Assembly: GCA_963210315.1 (NCBI GenBank)
Contig: OY723324.1
Span: 1 to 64,000, forward strand
DNA: 64,000 bases
Direction: 5' to 3'
Origin: Rhynchopus euleeides
Taxonomy: Eukaryota > Euglenozoa > Diplonemea > Diplonemida > Diplonemidae
In this document: piece after piece, positions 8,325 to 18,337 of the stretch
How positions within the stretch are numbered: position 1 is the first letter of the stretch
Layout: each line of letters opens with the position of its first letter
Program-made: the position numbers and the translations under genes
Notes under the pieces: generated by a model
What the model was told of the DNA's origin: nothing
What the model saw: the letters and a program-made list of their open reading frames with translations, nothing else
Database searches by the model: none

Positions 8325-8396
8325 GGGCTCAGCAGGGAATCGAACCCTGGACCTCTCGCACCCAAAGCGAGAATCATGCCACTAGACCACTAAGCC
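8325..8396 (-). tRNA. tRNA-Pro(TGG)
   Basis: Almost the same as Pro(CGG) at 657-728 except at the anticodon; loop TTTGGGT. Confidence 0.93.
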
Positions 8397-8404
8397 TCCT
8401 AGTA

Positions 8405-8486
8405 GCTGACGTATCCAAGTGGTTACGGAGGTGGACTTGAAATCCACTGGGCCCTGCCCGCGCAGGTTCGAACCCTGCCGTCAGCG
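8405..8486 (+). tRNA. tRNA-Ser(TGA)
   Basis: 82 nt; acceptor GCTGACG/CGTCAGC; anticodon arm GTGGA-CTTGAAA-TCCAC. Starts 9 nt after the divergent Pro(TGG). Confidence 0.93.
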
Positions 8487-8564
8487 GTGTATACTCTTTT
8501 CAATGTAACCAGCACATGCGGTATGGGTGGTGGCGGAGGATTTGTTAGCCTATACAATAACAGA

Positions 8565-8635
8565 GGCCCTATGGTGTAGCGGTAGCACTACGGATTCCAA
8601 ATCCGTCAACGGCGGTTCGATTCCGTCTAGGGTCA
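8565..8635 (+). tRNA. tRNA-Trp(CCA)
   Basis: Acceptor GGCCCTA/TAGGGTC; anticodon arm ACGGA-TTCCAAA-TCCGT. Confidence 0.92.
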
Positions 8636-8719
8636 TCTCTTTTTCATATAAATCTTCTCTCTGAAAGAATGTGCAGCCTGCAGTTTTGTTCATGTAAACG
8701 GCCAGGCAATACAATCAGA

Positions 8720-8791
8720 GGGTATATAGCTCAGTGGTAGAGCATTCGGCTGCAATCCGACAGGTCCCTGGTTCGAACCCGGGTATGCCCT
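8720..8791 (+). tRNA. tRNA-Cys(GCA)
   Basis: Acceptor GGGTATA/TATGCCC; loop CTGCAAT; discriminator T. Confidence 0.92.
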
Positions 8792-8857
8792 TCACTTTTT
8801 CACAGCTTTTGTACACACACAAAACATACACAACACACACACACACAAAAAGAAGTT

Positions 8858-8929
8858 AGGCCGCTGTGGGGATTGAACCCACGACCCCATCATTACGGAT
8901 GATGTGCTCTACCACTGAGCTAAACAGCC
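8858..8929 (-). tRNA. tRNA-Thr(CGT), C33
   Basis: Acceptor GGCTGTT/AGCGGCC; anticodon arm CATCA-TCCGTAA-TGATG. C33 as in Thr(AGT). Confidence 0.9.
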
Positions 8930-8974
8930 TCTGTTAATGAACAGCGGTCATGGAGTATGCTATATCTTATTGTA

Positions 8975-9056
8975 GCAGTCGTATCCAAGTGGTTACGGAG
9001 GTGGACTAGAAATCCATTGGGCTCTGCCCGCGTAGGTTCAAATCCTGCCGACTGCG
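8975..9056 (+). tRNA. tRNA-Ser(AGA), spans unit 1/2 boundary as drawn
   Basis: 82 nt; acceptor GCAGTCG/CGACTGC; loop CTAGAAA; discriminator G. Confidence 0.93.
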
Positions 9057-9078
9057 ATTCTTTTGTCCATGTGTAGCT

Positions 9079-9150
9079 GCACTCATGGTATAACGGTTAG
9101 TATTCTCGCCTTCCAAGCGAGCGGCCCGGGTTCGACTCCCGGTGGGTGCA
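9079..9150 (+). tRNA. tRNA-Gly(TCC), unit 2
   Basis: Copy of 44-115. Confidence 0.92.
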
Positions 9151-9229
9151 GGTTTCTTTTGTTGTTTTATGCCTTGAATACCAATGGATTAGGCAGAATA
9201 GTGTGAAATCTTTTCAAGTTATTATTGTA

Positions 9230-9302
9230 GCCTCCCTAGCTCAGTCGGTAGAGCGCAAGGCCCTTAACCTTGTGGTCGCGGGTTCGAGCCCCGCGGGAGG
9301 TG
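9230..9302 (+). tRNA. tRNA-Lys(CTT), C33, unit 2
   Basis: Copy of 195-267; C33 retained. Confidence 0.9.
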
Positions 9303-9391
9303 CTCTTTTTTTGTAAGTAAAATCCTAAACAACAAAAACATTTGCTTGTGTGTGTTTATTATTATATACAAAAGATGGACTAAAAAAACTG

Positions 9392-9463
9392 TTCCCCGGC
9401 CGGGAATTGAACCCGGGTCTTCCGCGTGACAGGCGGAAATACTGACCTCTATACTACCGAGGA
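9392..9463 (-). tRNA. tRNA-Asp(GTC), unit 2, intact
   Basis: 72 nt with a fully paired anticodon stem TCCGC/GCGGA, unlike the copy at 357-427. Confidence 0.93.
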
Positions 9464-9558
9464 TCTGTATATGAGCATCAAAGTATTACAACGAGTGCAG
9501 GACAAGAACTGTTATGGCCTATCTCCCCAAGGCCCTGCAGGGCTAGCTGGCAGTAGTG

Positions 9559-9630
9559 GCCCGCCTAGCTCAGCGGTAGAGCGTTGGACCTTTAATCCAA
9601 TGGTCGTGGGTTCGACCCCCACGGCGGGTG
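9559..9630 (+). tRNA. tRNA-Lys(TTT), C33, unit 2
   Basis: Copy of 523-594. Confidence 0.9.
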
Positions 9631-9692
9631 CCTGCTTTTTGCCTTGCATAAATGTTTTGTGTGTGCTAATGTATATATAAGGTAAAAAGAGA

Positions 9693-9764
9693 GGGCTCAG
9701 CAGGGAATCGAACCCTGGACCTCTCGCACCCGAAGCGAGAATCATGCCACTAGACCACTAAGCC
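9693..9764 (-). tRNA. tRNA-Pro(CGG), unit 2
   Basis: Copy of 657-728. Confidence 0.92.
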
Positions 9765-9877
9765 CTTACACTGACAGCAGGTTCCATCGGCCCTCTCCTG
9801 GGATAGGTGCAGTCTCTCTGTAGTGGTTGGCTGCACAGAAGCACAGCGCAGGTTAGGGAGTCCAACGTATTACCAGA

Positions 9878-9950
9878 GCGAGGTTGGCGCAGTCGGGAGC
9901 GCGTAGGTCCCATAATCCTAAGGTCGTCAGTTCGATCCTGGCACCTCGCA
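9878..9950 (+). tRNA. tRNA-Met(CAT) elongator, C33, unit 2
   Basis: Copy of 842-914. Confidence 0.88.
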
Positions 9951-9977
9951 TCTTTTTTTAGCCTGTGTAAGTACGTA

Positions 9978-10050
9978 GGCGCTATAGCTCAGTGGTTAGA
10001 GCGCTCGCCCAGTAAGCGAGAGGTCGAGGGTTCGATCCCCTCTAGTGCCT
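9978..10050 (+). tRNA. tRNA-Thr(AGT), C33, unit 2
   Basis: Copy of 942-1014. Confidence 0.9.
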
Positions 10051-10147
10051 TCTTTTCTTTGACTTTTCTCTTGTGTACAGTGTTTGTTTGTGTTTCCTCT
10101 GTACGTGTGTATAGACTGGTATTGCGACAGTTCATTCTTCTATTGTA

Positions 10148-10220
10148 GGGGGTTTAGCTCAAATGGTAGAGCGCTCGCTCAGCATGCGAGAGGTAGAGGG
10201 ATCGATACCCTCAATCTCCA
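10148..10220 (+). tRNA. tRNA-Ala(AGC), C33, unit 2
   Basis: Copy of 1112-1184. Confidence 0.9.
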
Positions 10221-10307
10221 CTTTTTTTATGCATACACTGGTACACACACAGAATGCATGCAATTTACGTAAATCACAGATATTATTCTTGTGTAGTACA
10301 TAAAAAA

Positions 10308-10389
10308 CGCGGACGGCAGGATTTGAACCTACGCGGGCAGGGCCCAATGCATTTCGAGTGCACCTCCTTAACCACTTGGATACGTCCGC
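10308..10389 (-). tRNA. tRNA-Ser(CGA), unit 2
   Basis: Copy of 1272-1353. Confidence 0.92.
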
Positions 10390-10438
10390 TACAATGGATT
10401 ATTCCGTACAGCAGTACCACTGAAAAGAGATAACAAGT

Positions 10439-10511
10439 TGCTCCCGGCGGGGTTTGAACCCGCGATCCCAGGCTCATAAGACCTGTGCCTTAACCACTAG
10501 GCCACGAGAGC
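10439..10511 (-). tRNA. tRNA-Ile(TAT), unit 2
   Basis: Copy of 1403-1475. Confidence 0.75.
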
Positions 10512-10535
10512 TGGTTCCTATGTTTCTTCATGTCA

Positions 10536-10607
10536 GCTCGCGTGGCGCAATGGAAGCGCGTCGGTTCCCGGCGCCGGAGGTTGCGGGTTCGATCCCCGCC
10601 GCGAGTA
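10536..10607 (+). tRNA. tRNA-Arg(CCG), C33, unit 2
   Basis: Copy of 1500-1571. Confidence 0.88.
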
Positions 10608-10690
10608 GACTCTTTTTCGTACCCAAGAAATAGCCCAGTGGGCTGTAACATATATACACAATACAGAACCTTTTCCTGCTTATAAAGCAA

Positions 10691-10762
10691 GGGGAATTAG
10701 CTCAGTGGAAGAGCGCCCGTTCCGCATACGGGAGGCCGAGGGTTCGAACCCCTCATTCTCCA
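10691..10762 (+). tRNA. tRNA-Ala(CGC), C33, unit 2
   Basis: Copy of 1655-1726. Confidence 0.9.
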
Positions 10763-10789
10763 TTCTTTTTCCTGTTTTCCCCTTATGAA

Positions 10790-10861
10790 GGCGATTTAGC
10801 TCAGTGGTAGAGCATTGGTCTTGTAAACCAAGGGTCGAGGGTTCGATCCCCTCAGTTGCCT
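10790..10861 (+). tRNA. tRNA-Thr(TGT), unit 2
   Basis: Copy of 1754-1825. Confidence 0.92.
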
Positions 10862-10924
10862 CTCTTTATTTACACTGACACCCTTGTTGCCCACGTGTCA
10901 TCCTTCTGTTAACTCAGTAATGTA

Positions 10925-10931
10925 GCCTCTT

Positions 10932-10980
<49 letters not shown>

Positions 10981-10997
10981 AATCCCAGGTGGAGGCA
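10925..10997 (+). tRNA. tRNA-Phe(GAA), unit 2
   Basis: Copy of 1889-1961. Confidence 0.93.
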
Positions 10998-11089
10998 TAC
11001 ACTTTTTTGTTGCAAAGGAACTTACACACAGAACAAATATGTGTATACATCAGTGCACAACTCTTTATATAGCCATATGCTAGGAAGGT

Positions 11090-11162
11090 GCCCCGTTGGC
11101 GCAATGGATAGCGCGTTGGACTTCTAATCCAAAGGCTGTGGGTTCGAGTCCCACACGGGGTA
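11090..11162 (+). tRNA. tRNA-Arg(TCT), unit 2
   Basis: Copy of 2054-2126. Confidence 0.92.
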
Positions 11163-11254
11163 ACTCTTTGCTGCAAAAGTAACAGGGTATTGTTTTGGTT
11201 CTTGCAATATTTTTGTGTAGGTTACTGCACACAAAAAGTGGTAAAAAAAGTATG

Positions 11255-11326
11255 AGCGGCCACCGAGAATTGAACTCGGGTCTCCTGTGCCACGAACAGG
11301 TGTTCTAACCACTAAACCATGGCCGC
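11255..11326 (-). tRNA. tRNA-His(GTG), C33, unit 2
   Basis: Copy of 2219-2290. Confidence 0.9.
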
Positions 11327-11361
11327 TTGTGAGTGTAACAAAACTGGGGCTTAATAAAACT

Positions 11362-11433
11362 GGGCTCGGCGGGGAATCGAACCCCGGACCTCTCGCACCC
11401 TAAGCGAGAATCATGCCACTAGACCACCGAGCC
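11362..11433 (-). tRNA. tRNA-Pro(AGG), unit 2
   Basis: Copy of 2326-2397. Confidence 0.93.
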
Positions 11434-11530
11434 TCTGAGAACAGGCAGCACCTGTGTTATCATACAGGCTGTGTGTGAGTGCATATATGTGTTGGAAGAA
11501 AGAGTCTCTCACACACATAAAAAGAGAAGG

Positions 11531-11603
11531 TACCCATGGTGGGGATCGAACCCACAATCTTTCGCTTAGGAAGCGAACGCCTTATCCATTGGGCTACACG
11601 GGC
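11531..11603 (-). tRNA. tRNA-Arg(CCT), unit 2
   Basis: Copy of 2495-2567. Confidence 0.91.
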
Positions 11604-11630
11604 CTTGATAGTAGATGCAGAGAAAAAACA

Positions 11631-11702
11631 TGGACATTGAGGGGTTCGAACCCTCGGCCTCCCGTATGCAGAACGGGCGCTCTACCACTGAGCTAAACGC
11701 CC
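11631..11702 (-). tRNA. tRNA-Ala(TGC), C33, unit 2
   Basis: Copy of 2595-2666. Confidence 0.9.
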
Positions 11703-11728
11703 ATGGAAAGGGATGGCCCCAGTCCATG

Positions 11729-11800
11729 TCCCCTTTAGTACAGTGGTTAGTATACCTGGTCTTCACCCAGGCGACCCGGGTTCGAACCCCGGAGGGGGAA
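11729..11800 (+). tRNA. tRNA-Glu(TTC), C33, unit 2
   Basis: Copy of 2693-2764. Confidence 0.9.
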
Positions 11801-11900
11801 TCCCTTTTCTTCCTTTGTTTTGTGGTGTGGTGTGTGTTTCGTCTGGCTGGCACTACTACAGTGTAACAACAGGTAAGTGGCTTTGTCCTATATTATCAGA

Positions 11901-11973
11901 GCAGCTATCGTCTAGTGGTTAGGACGCTCGCCTCACACGCGAGAGATCGTCGGTTCAATCCCGACTAGCTGTA
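11901..11973 (+). tRNA. tRNA-Val(CAC), unit 2
   Basis: Copy of 2865-2937. Confidence 0.92.
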
Positions 11974-12053
11974 CTTTTATATACCTTATATATGTGCCTG
12001 TGTACTGTGTACAGGACTGCAGCTGTTACTCCCTTTTACCCTATACTTACAGA

Positions 12054-12126
12054 TCCTCCTTGGCGCAGTCGGTAGCGCGTCAGGCTGTTAACCTGCAGGT
12101 CGTTGGTTCGAACCCAACAGGAGGAG
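12054..12126 (+). tRNA. tRNA-Asn(GTT), unit 2
   Basis: Copy of 3018-3090. Confidence 0.9.
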
Positions 12127-12265
12127 TTTTTTCTTTTCTTATCTTTTTCTCTCCATGTACAAAATGCACGGACAATCTCTTCAGCTGTTTGTACTGTGAT
12201 TCCTGTATTGTGTGCAACATATGTGTGTATCCATATATACTCCAGGCATGCACATAGTCAAAAGG

Positions 12266-12337
12266 TTCCCCCACGCGGGTTTGAACCGCGGCTACTGGAT
12301 TCAAAGTCCAGGGTGCTAACCACTACACCATAGGGGA
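12266..12337 (-). tRNA. tRNA-Gln(TTG), unit 2
   Basis: Copy of 3230-3301. Confidence 0.92.
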
Positions 12338-12358
12338 GCTGTGAAAGTAAACAACAGA

Positions 12359-12431
12359 AGCAGAGTGGCGCAGTGGTCAGCGCGGTGGGCTCATAACCCA
12401 CAGGTCGTAGGATCGAAACCTACCTCTGCTA
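12359..12431 (+). tRNA. Initiator tRNA-Met(CAT), unit 2
   Basis: Copy of 3323-3395. Confidence 0.93.
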
Positions 12432-12531
12432 GTAGTTATCTTTTGTTTGCACCCACACACACAGTCAAGGCAGCAGGTATTCACCCCGTGCAAGTACCTC
12501 CATGATGTAACATCTTCAATAAATTATCAGA

Positions 12532-12603
12532 GACCGTGTGGCTCAATGGAAGAGCGCCTGACTACGGATCAGGCGGTTGCAGGTTCGAGTCCTGCCACGG
12601 TTG
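12532..12603 (+). tRNA. tRNA-Arg(ACG), unit 2
   Basis: Copy of 3496-3567. Confidence 0.92.
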
Positions 12604-12702
12604 CTTTTTTTATGCATCAACTTATCTTATGCCCATGTACACACTGCACCAAAACATTTCCCACGCCATTGCCCTTCTTAAGTATAAGTGCTTTATAAAC
12701 TA

Positions 12703-14258
12703 ACAAGGGTAGTCTAGTGGTTACAATTCTTGGTTGTGACCAAAGAGGCCCGGGTTCGATTCCCGGAAAAATTCAAAACTTTTTCGAAAAAATATTTTTG
12801 CGCAAAAGTGTTAATTTTCACAAACTTTTTTCCACCCACTTCTGCTGACCCCTGGGTGGACTTTGAGTACCAAAAGTCGACAGCCAGCGTCTCTGTGTGC
12901 CACTGACGCGTTCGGTTTTTTACGGGGCCTCAGCCAAAATTGGTAAAATTGGTTGGTCCGGAATTTTTCGATAAACTTTTTTTTTCTCGAAAGATATAAA
13001 GCTCATAACCCTGCTACGTTTGGCTGAAAAAGTTTGTACATATCGTCACGTACAGACGTCGGTAGTATACTTTTTCAAAGGAATTTCTGGGAAATTTGTA
13101 GCACTGTGGGTTCAAACCTTGCTTTTTTTTTTTTTTTTTTTTTTTACAAAACTCCAATTTGGGTGGTTCGAACACCCTGGGTGGGTCAAAATCGGGTATC
13201 TCAAAAATGCGCGAATGGTTCAGATACTGGGTGTGAAACGGTGTATAGTGTTGAAATATGGGTCCCCAGCCAGCACCCATTAAGTCGTTTTTTTTGGCCA
13301 AAACCCTGTTTTTCGGCCATTTTGGCCTAAAAAAGGCCATTCCTGTAAAAAAAATCGGGTCCCCGGTTCGAAACTGATACCACCGTGTTTGACCCAGATT
13401 TCGGGGGAGAAACGGTGCAAACTGTTGGTGGGCTCACCAGGGCTCAGAATGGAGCTCCAGGTACATATCGAGGTGAAATCATGGGGTGTTTTCTAAGGAA
13501 TCTAGGTGTGTTGGAAGCAAGTTCGATACCTGGTTGAGGTTTTTTCCGGTTTTTTTTTTATATTTCCACACCCAGAATCTGGTACAGACACGGGTATATC
13601 TGGATTCAAAAAAGTCGTCGATATGGGGTGTCAAAACCCCAAAAATAGGCCCAAAAATGGCCAAAAAACACTTTTTGGAACACCAAAAACGACTTAATTG
13701 GTGGTGGCTGGGCAGTACCCTACCAACAGTTTGATTCCTCTCTGACCCAATATCCCCACCTCTCGCGCATTTTTGAGACACCCGAAATAGACCCCCCCAG
13801 GGTGTTCGAACCATCAAAGTTGGACATGGGTAAAAAAACAGAAAGTGAGGTTTGAACCCACAGTGCTGGAAATACCCGCCGAATTCCTTTGAAAAAATAT
13901 ACTACCGATGTCTGTACGTGACGATATGTACAGACTTTTTGGGTGAAACGTAGCAGGGTTAGGAGCTTTATATCTTTCAGAAAAAAAAAGTTTATCGAAA
14001 AATTCCGGTCAACTGCATTTTATCAATTATGGCGGGCGAACCGTGAAAATCCGAAAGCGATGGTGGCACGTACAGACGCTGGTTATCACTTTTTGGTACT
14101 CATTTCGGCGCCTGGGGCGAGCATATTTAGGAGGAAAATGGGTGCAAAAATTGGTTGGGATTTGGTCAAGCAAAACCCCCAAAAAAATTCTGTCCCGGGA
14201 TTTGAACCCGGGCCTCTTTTGTCACAGCCAGGAATTCTAACCTCTAGGCTAACCTGCC
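12703..14258. repeat. Palindromic element with tRNA-His-like caps, unit 2
   Basis: Copy of 3667-5223. Degenerate tRNA-His(GTG)-like caps are at 12703-12774 (+) and 14187-14258 (-). It differs from unit 1 by short homopolymer changes only. Confidence 0.75.
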
Positions 14259-14309
14259 TACGGTCGGATATCCGATGCCCATGAAGGAGGTTGGAACATA
14301 CAGGCGCCC

Positions 14310-15325
14310 CTCAGAAAGTCTAGTGGTTGAGCACACCACCTGTGTTGGGAGAGGTTGGGGGTTCGAACCCTGAAGAGATGCACCAAGATATAATAAGGTG
14401 GCTCCCATAGTATAGTGGTTGAGCACACCTCCTTGTAGTGGGCGGTCGGGGGTTCGAACCCCACTTGCTGTCACAACATGTACAGTGTATATAGGTTACG
14501 TACACTGAAGAAGCTGCCTCCGATAGTCCAGTGGTTGAGTACACCTCCTTGTAGTGAGCGGTCGGGGGTTCGAACCCTGAAGATGTTCGGTAGTATAGTA
14601 TACTGGAAGGCTAAGAAGATATGAGAAGCTGGCTCCCATAGTCTAGTGGTTGAGCACACCTCCTTGTAGTGAGCGGTCGGGGGTTCGAACCCTGAAGATG
14701 TTCGGTAGTATAGTATACTGGAAGGCTAAGAAGATATGAGAAGCTGGCTCCCATAGTCTAGTGGTTGAGTACACCTCCTTGTAGTGAGCGGTCGGGGGTT
14801 CGAACCCTGAAGATGTTCGGTAGTATAGTATACTGGAAGGCTAAGAAGATATGAGAAGCTGGCTCCCATAGTCTAGTGGTTGAGCACACCTCCTTGTAGT
14901 GAGCGGTCGGGGGTTCGAACCCTGAAGATGTTCGGTAGTATAGTATACTGGAAGGCTAAGAAGATATGAGAAGCTGGCTCCCATAGTCTAGTGGTTGAGC
15001 ACACCTCCTTGTAGTGAGCGGTCGGGGGTTCGAACCCTGAAGATGTTCGGTAGTATAGTATACTGGAAGGCTAAGAAGATATGAGAAGCTGGCTCCCATA
15101 GTCTAGTGGTTGAGTACACCTCCTTGTAGTGAGCGGTCGGGGGTTCGAACCCTGAAGATGTTCGGTAGTATAGTATACTGGAAGGCTAAGAAGATATGAG
15201 AAGCTGGCTCCCATAGTCTAGTGGTTGAGCACACCTCCTTGTAGTGAGCGGTCGGGGGTTCGAACCCTACTTGCTGTCACAACATGTACAGTGTATATAG
15301 GTTACGTACACTGAAGAAGCTGCCT
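14310..15325 (+). repeat. 115-bp tRNA-like tandem array, unit 2
   Basis: Same number and order of units as in 5275-6290; near-perfect units start at 14631, 14746, 14861, 14976, 15091 and 15206. Confidence 0.8.
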
Positions 15326-15405
15326 GCAATAGTCTAGTGGTCTAGTGTACCACGGTAAAATAGCAGTGCAACTGGTGGACACGGGTTCAATTCCCGGACA
15401 GGTCA
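15322..15405 (+). pseudogene. tRNA-like sequence with oversized anticodon loop, unit 2
   Basis: Copy of 6287-6370. Confidence 0.45.
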
Positions 15406-15477
15406 CATTATTGTTGAAAATTATTGGTTGAAAATGTTTCGTGTGTTTTGTGTGTGTACACACTTTGAATAAAGGTA

Positions 15478-15559
15478 TGACAAGAGTGGGGTTTGAACCC
15501 ACGCCCCCGAAGAGACCAGGGCCTAAACCTGGCGCCTTAGACCACTCGGCCATCTTGCC
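15478..15559 (-). tRNA. tRNA-Leu(TAG), unit 2
   Basis: Copy of 6443-6524. Confidence 0.93.
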
Positions 15560-15628
15560 AGTGCATAAGGAAGTGAGTTCAGGCAGTATTACATGAAAAT
15601 ATAGGGGAAAAGATTTCAAAAAAGGAAG

Positions 15629-15699
15629 TGCGTAATCCGGGAATCGAACCCGGGCCGACTCCGTGGCAGGGAGCCATTCTACCACTAGACCAATTACGC
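15629..15699 (-). tRNA. tRNA-Gly(GCC), unit 2
   Basis: Copy of 6594-6664. Confidence 0.93.
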
Positions 15700-15798
15700 C
15701 TGTTTAATTGGTAGAATATCCATACACATAAGGAATCTTTCCTTGGGAATGTATGGGAGAAAAAGTTGTTTGGCTGTGCGGTTTTGAAGTATGAAAAG

Positions 15799-15880
15799 TG
15801 ACAAGGGTGAGGTTTGAACTCACGCCCCCGAAGAGACTACGACCTGAACGTAGCGCCTTAGACCACTCGGCCACCTTGCC
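15799..15880 (-). tRNA. tRNA-Leu(CAG), unit 2
   Basis: Copy of 6764-6845. Confidence 0.93.
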
Positions 15881-15971
15881 TACATTCTATTATTATCAAG
15901 TGTATGAAGGACTATAAGAGGGTGTAGGAGTAAGTAACAGTGCATACAGACAGTTAATTGTAACAAAGGTG

Positions 15972-16053
15972 TGACAGGGGTGGGGTTTGAACCCACGCCT
16001 CCGAAGAGAAAGGAACTTGAGTCCTCCGCCTTAGACCACTCGGCCACCCTGCC
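15972..16053 (-). tRNA. tRNA-Leu(CAA), unit 2
   Basis: Copy of 6937-7018. Confidence 0.92.
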
Positions 16054-16155
16054 TCTCTCTACTACGGATATCCTGTCCGTGTGGTACTACTGTATGGAAG
16101 GGGGAAACTGTACTGGGAGCATCCTGTATGTAAGGTATTCTGGTATACTTTCAGA

Positions 16156-16227
16156 TCCGCTGTAGTATAGTGGTTAGAACAGCCGGCTCTCACCCGGCAG
16201 ACCGGGGTTCAATTCCCCGCAGCGGAA
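16156..16227 (+). tRNA. tRNA-Glu(CTC), unit 2
   Basis: Copy of 7121-7192. Confidence 0.93.
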
Positions 16228-16324
16228 CATATCTTTTTCCATATTTTCCCTGTATGTACAAAGAATTTGTTTGTGTGTGTGTCCCATTGCAAGTTTCTGT
16301 TGGTATCTCTATACAAAAAAGATG

Positions 16325-16396
16325 TTCTCCTACGCGGATTCGAACCGCGGTCGCCAGATTCAGAGTCTGGAGTGCTAACCACTACACCATAGGAGA
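16325..16396 (-). tRNA. tRNA-Gln(CTG), unit 2
   Basis: Copy of 7290-7361. Confidence 0.93.
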
Positions 16397-16473
16397 TCTG
16401 ATAATCAGTTGGATTGCCTTATCTATATACCCACTAGGTAAAGAGATACAAGGAAGAGATATTCATACAAAAA

Positions 16474-16555
16474 CGCGAACGGCAAGGTTCGAACTTGCGC
16501 ATGCAGAGCACACTCGCTTAGCAGGCGAGCCCCGTAACCACTTGGGTACGTCCGC
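16474..16555 (-). tRNA. tRNA-Ser(GCT), unit 2
   Basis: Copy of 7439-7520. Confidence 0.92.
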
Positions 16556-16634
16556 TACAACTCTGTGCCCTGAAGGGAAATAAGAGAGGAATGTGGGTGG
16601 TAAATATGTGGCTGCAAGGGGTATAAAAAGAAAG

Positions 16635-16708
16635 TACACCTATCCGGGCTCGAACCGGAGACCTTCGCGGTGTTAACGCGACGTCATAACCAACTAGACC
16701 ATAGGTGC
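16635..16708 (-). tRNA. tRNA-Val(AAC), unit 2
   Basis: Copy of 7600-7673. Confidence 0.92.
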
Positions 16709-16752
16709 TGATATCTAATATAGGGATGGGCAGGCTGTGCCTTACAGTTATA

Positions 16753-16834
16753 GGCGAGATGGCCGAGTGGTCTAAGGCGCCAGGTTAAGGCCCTGGTCTC
16801 TTCGGGGGCGTGGGTTCAAACCCCACTCTCGTCA
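16753..16834 (+). tRNA. tRNA-Leu(AAG), unit 2
   Basis: Copy of 7718-7799. Confidence 0.93.
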
Positions 16835-16943
16835 GTTTGTTATTATGTTTCTGGTGGTTGCCTGTTTATTATCTGTGTATGCAGTGTGTGTGTGTGGCAC
16901 ACACACAGTGCACTGTTAGGCAATGTTGTTATAGTGAAACATA

Positions 16944-17016
16944 GCTCTTGTAGCTCAGTCGGTAGAGCATTGGTCTAATAAGCCAACGGTCCCAGGTTCG
17001 AGCCCTGTCAGGAGCA
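16944..17016 (+). tRNA. tRNA-Ile(AAT), unit 2
   Basis: Copy of 7909-7981. Confidence 0.92.
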
Positions 17017-17064
17017 CTTTTTTTTGCACATTATTTCAGCCAAAACACATATACAAAAAGGTTG

Positions 17065-17148
17065 TCCTCTCGGCCGGAATCGAACCAGCGACCGCTCGAT
17101 AACAGCTGTTTCTACAGTCGAGCGCTCTACCAATTGAGCTACGAGAGG
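17065..17148 (-). tRNA. tRNA-Tyr(GTA) with intron, unit 2
   Basis: Copy of 8030-8113; the intron is at about 17101-17111. Confidence 0.92.
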
Positions 17149-17231
17149 GTTGTTAATGAGTAAGATAACTGCACAAAAGAAAGCTGGCTCTTTAGAGAAA
17201 ACTCAGGCAGGCAATCTCTCTTACAAAAACA

Positions 17232-17302
17232 TGCGACCGCCGGGAATCGAACCCGGGTCGAATCCTTGGGAGGGATCCATCATGCCACTAGACCACGGTC
17301 GC
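17232..17302 (-). tRNA. tRNA-Gly(CCC), unit 2
   Basis: Copy of 8197-8267. Confidence 0.92.
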
Positions 17303-17359
17303 CATACAAGAGTAGGGTAACAGAACACATGTGTGATAGATATGTATGTACACAAAACA

Positions 17360-17431
17360 GGGCTCAGCAGGGAATCGAACCCTGGACCTCTCGCACCCAA
17401 AGCGAGAATCATGCCACTAGACCACTAAGCC
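17360..17431 (-). tRNA. tRNA-Pro(TGG), unit 2
   Basis: Copy of 8325-8396. Confidence 0.93.
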
Positions 17432-17439
17432 TCCTAGTA

Positions 17440-17521
17440 GCTGACGTATCCAAGTGGTTACGGAGGTGGACTTGAAATCCACTGGGCCCTGCCCGCGCAG
17501 GTTCGAACCCTGCCGTCAGCG
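17440..17521 (+). tRNA. tRNA-Ser(TGA), unit 2
   Basis: Copy of 8405-8486. Confidence 0.93.
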
Positions 17522-17599
17522 GTGTATACTCTTTTCAATGTAACCAGCACATGCGGTATGGGTGGTGGCGGAGGATTTGTTAGCCTATACAATAACAGA

Positions 17600-17670
17600 G
17601 GCCCTATGGTGTAGCGGTAGCACTACGGATTCCAAATCCGTCAACGGCGGTTCGATTCCGTCTAGGGTCA
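17600..17670 (+). tRNA. tRNA-Trp(CCA), unit 2
   Basis: Copy of 8565-8635. Confidence 0.92.
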
Positions 17671-17754
17671 TCTCTTTTTCATATAAATCTTCTCTCTGAA
17701 AGAATGTGCAGCCTGCAGTTTTGTTCATGTAAACGGCCAGGCAATACAATCAGA

Positions 17755-17826
17755 GGGTATATAGCTCAGTGGTAGAGCATTCGGCTGCAATCCGACAGGT
17801 CCCTGGTTCGAACCCGGGTATGCCCT
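17755..17826 (+). tRNA. tRNA-Cys(GCA), unit 2
   Basis: Copy of 8720-8791. Confidence 0.92.
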
Positions 17827-17892
17827 TCACTTTTTCACAGCTTTTGTACACACACAAAACATACACAACACACACACACACAAAAAGAAGTT

Positions 17893-17964
17893 AGGCCGCT
17901 GTGGGGATTGAACCCACGACCCCATCATTACGGATGATGTGCTCTACCACTGAGCTAAACAGCC
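17893..17964 (-). tRNA. tRNA-Thr(CGT), C33, unit 2
   Basis: Copy of 8858-8929. Confidence 0.9.
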
Positions 17965-18009
17965 TCTGTTAATGAACAGCGGTCATGGAGTATGCTATAT
18001 CTTATTGTA

Positions 18010-18091
18010 GCAGTCGTATCCAAGTGGTTACGGAGGTGGACTAGAAATCCATTGGGCTCTGCCCGCGTAGGTTCAAATCCTGCCGACTGCG
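18010..18091 (+). tRNA. tRNA-Ser(AGA), unit 2/3 boundary
   Basis: Copy of 8975-9056. Confidence 0.93.
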
Positions 18092-18113
18092 ATTCTTTTG
18101 TCCATGTGTAGCT

Positions 18114-18185
18114 GCACTCATGGTATAACGGTTAGTATTCTCGCCTTCCAAGCGAGCGGCCCGGGTTCGACTCCCGGTGGGTGCA
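18114..18185 (+). tRNA. tRNA-Gly(TCC), unit 3
   Basis: Copy of 44-115. Confidence 0.92.
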
Positions 18186-18264
18186 GGTTTCTTTTGTTGT
18201 TTTATGCCTTGAATACCAATGGATTAGGCAGAATAGTGTGAAATCTTTTCAAGTTATTATTGTA

Positions 18265-18337
18265 GCCTCCCTAGCTCAGTCGGTAGAGCGCAAGGCCCTT
18301 AACCTTGTGGTCGCGGGTTCGAGCCCCGCGGGAGGTG
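18265..18337 (+). tRNA. tRNA-Lys(CTT), C33, unit 3
   Basis: Copy of 195-267. Confidence 0.9.
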
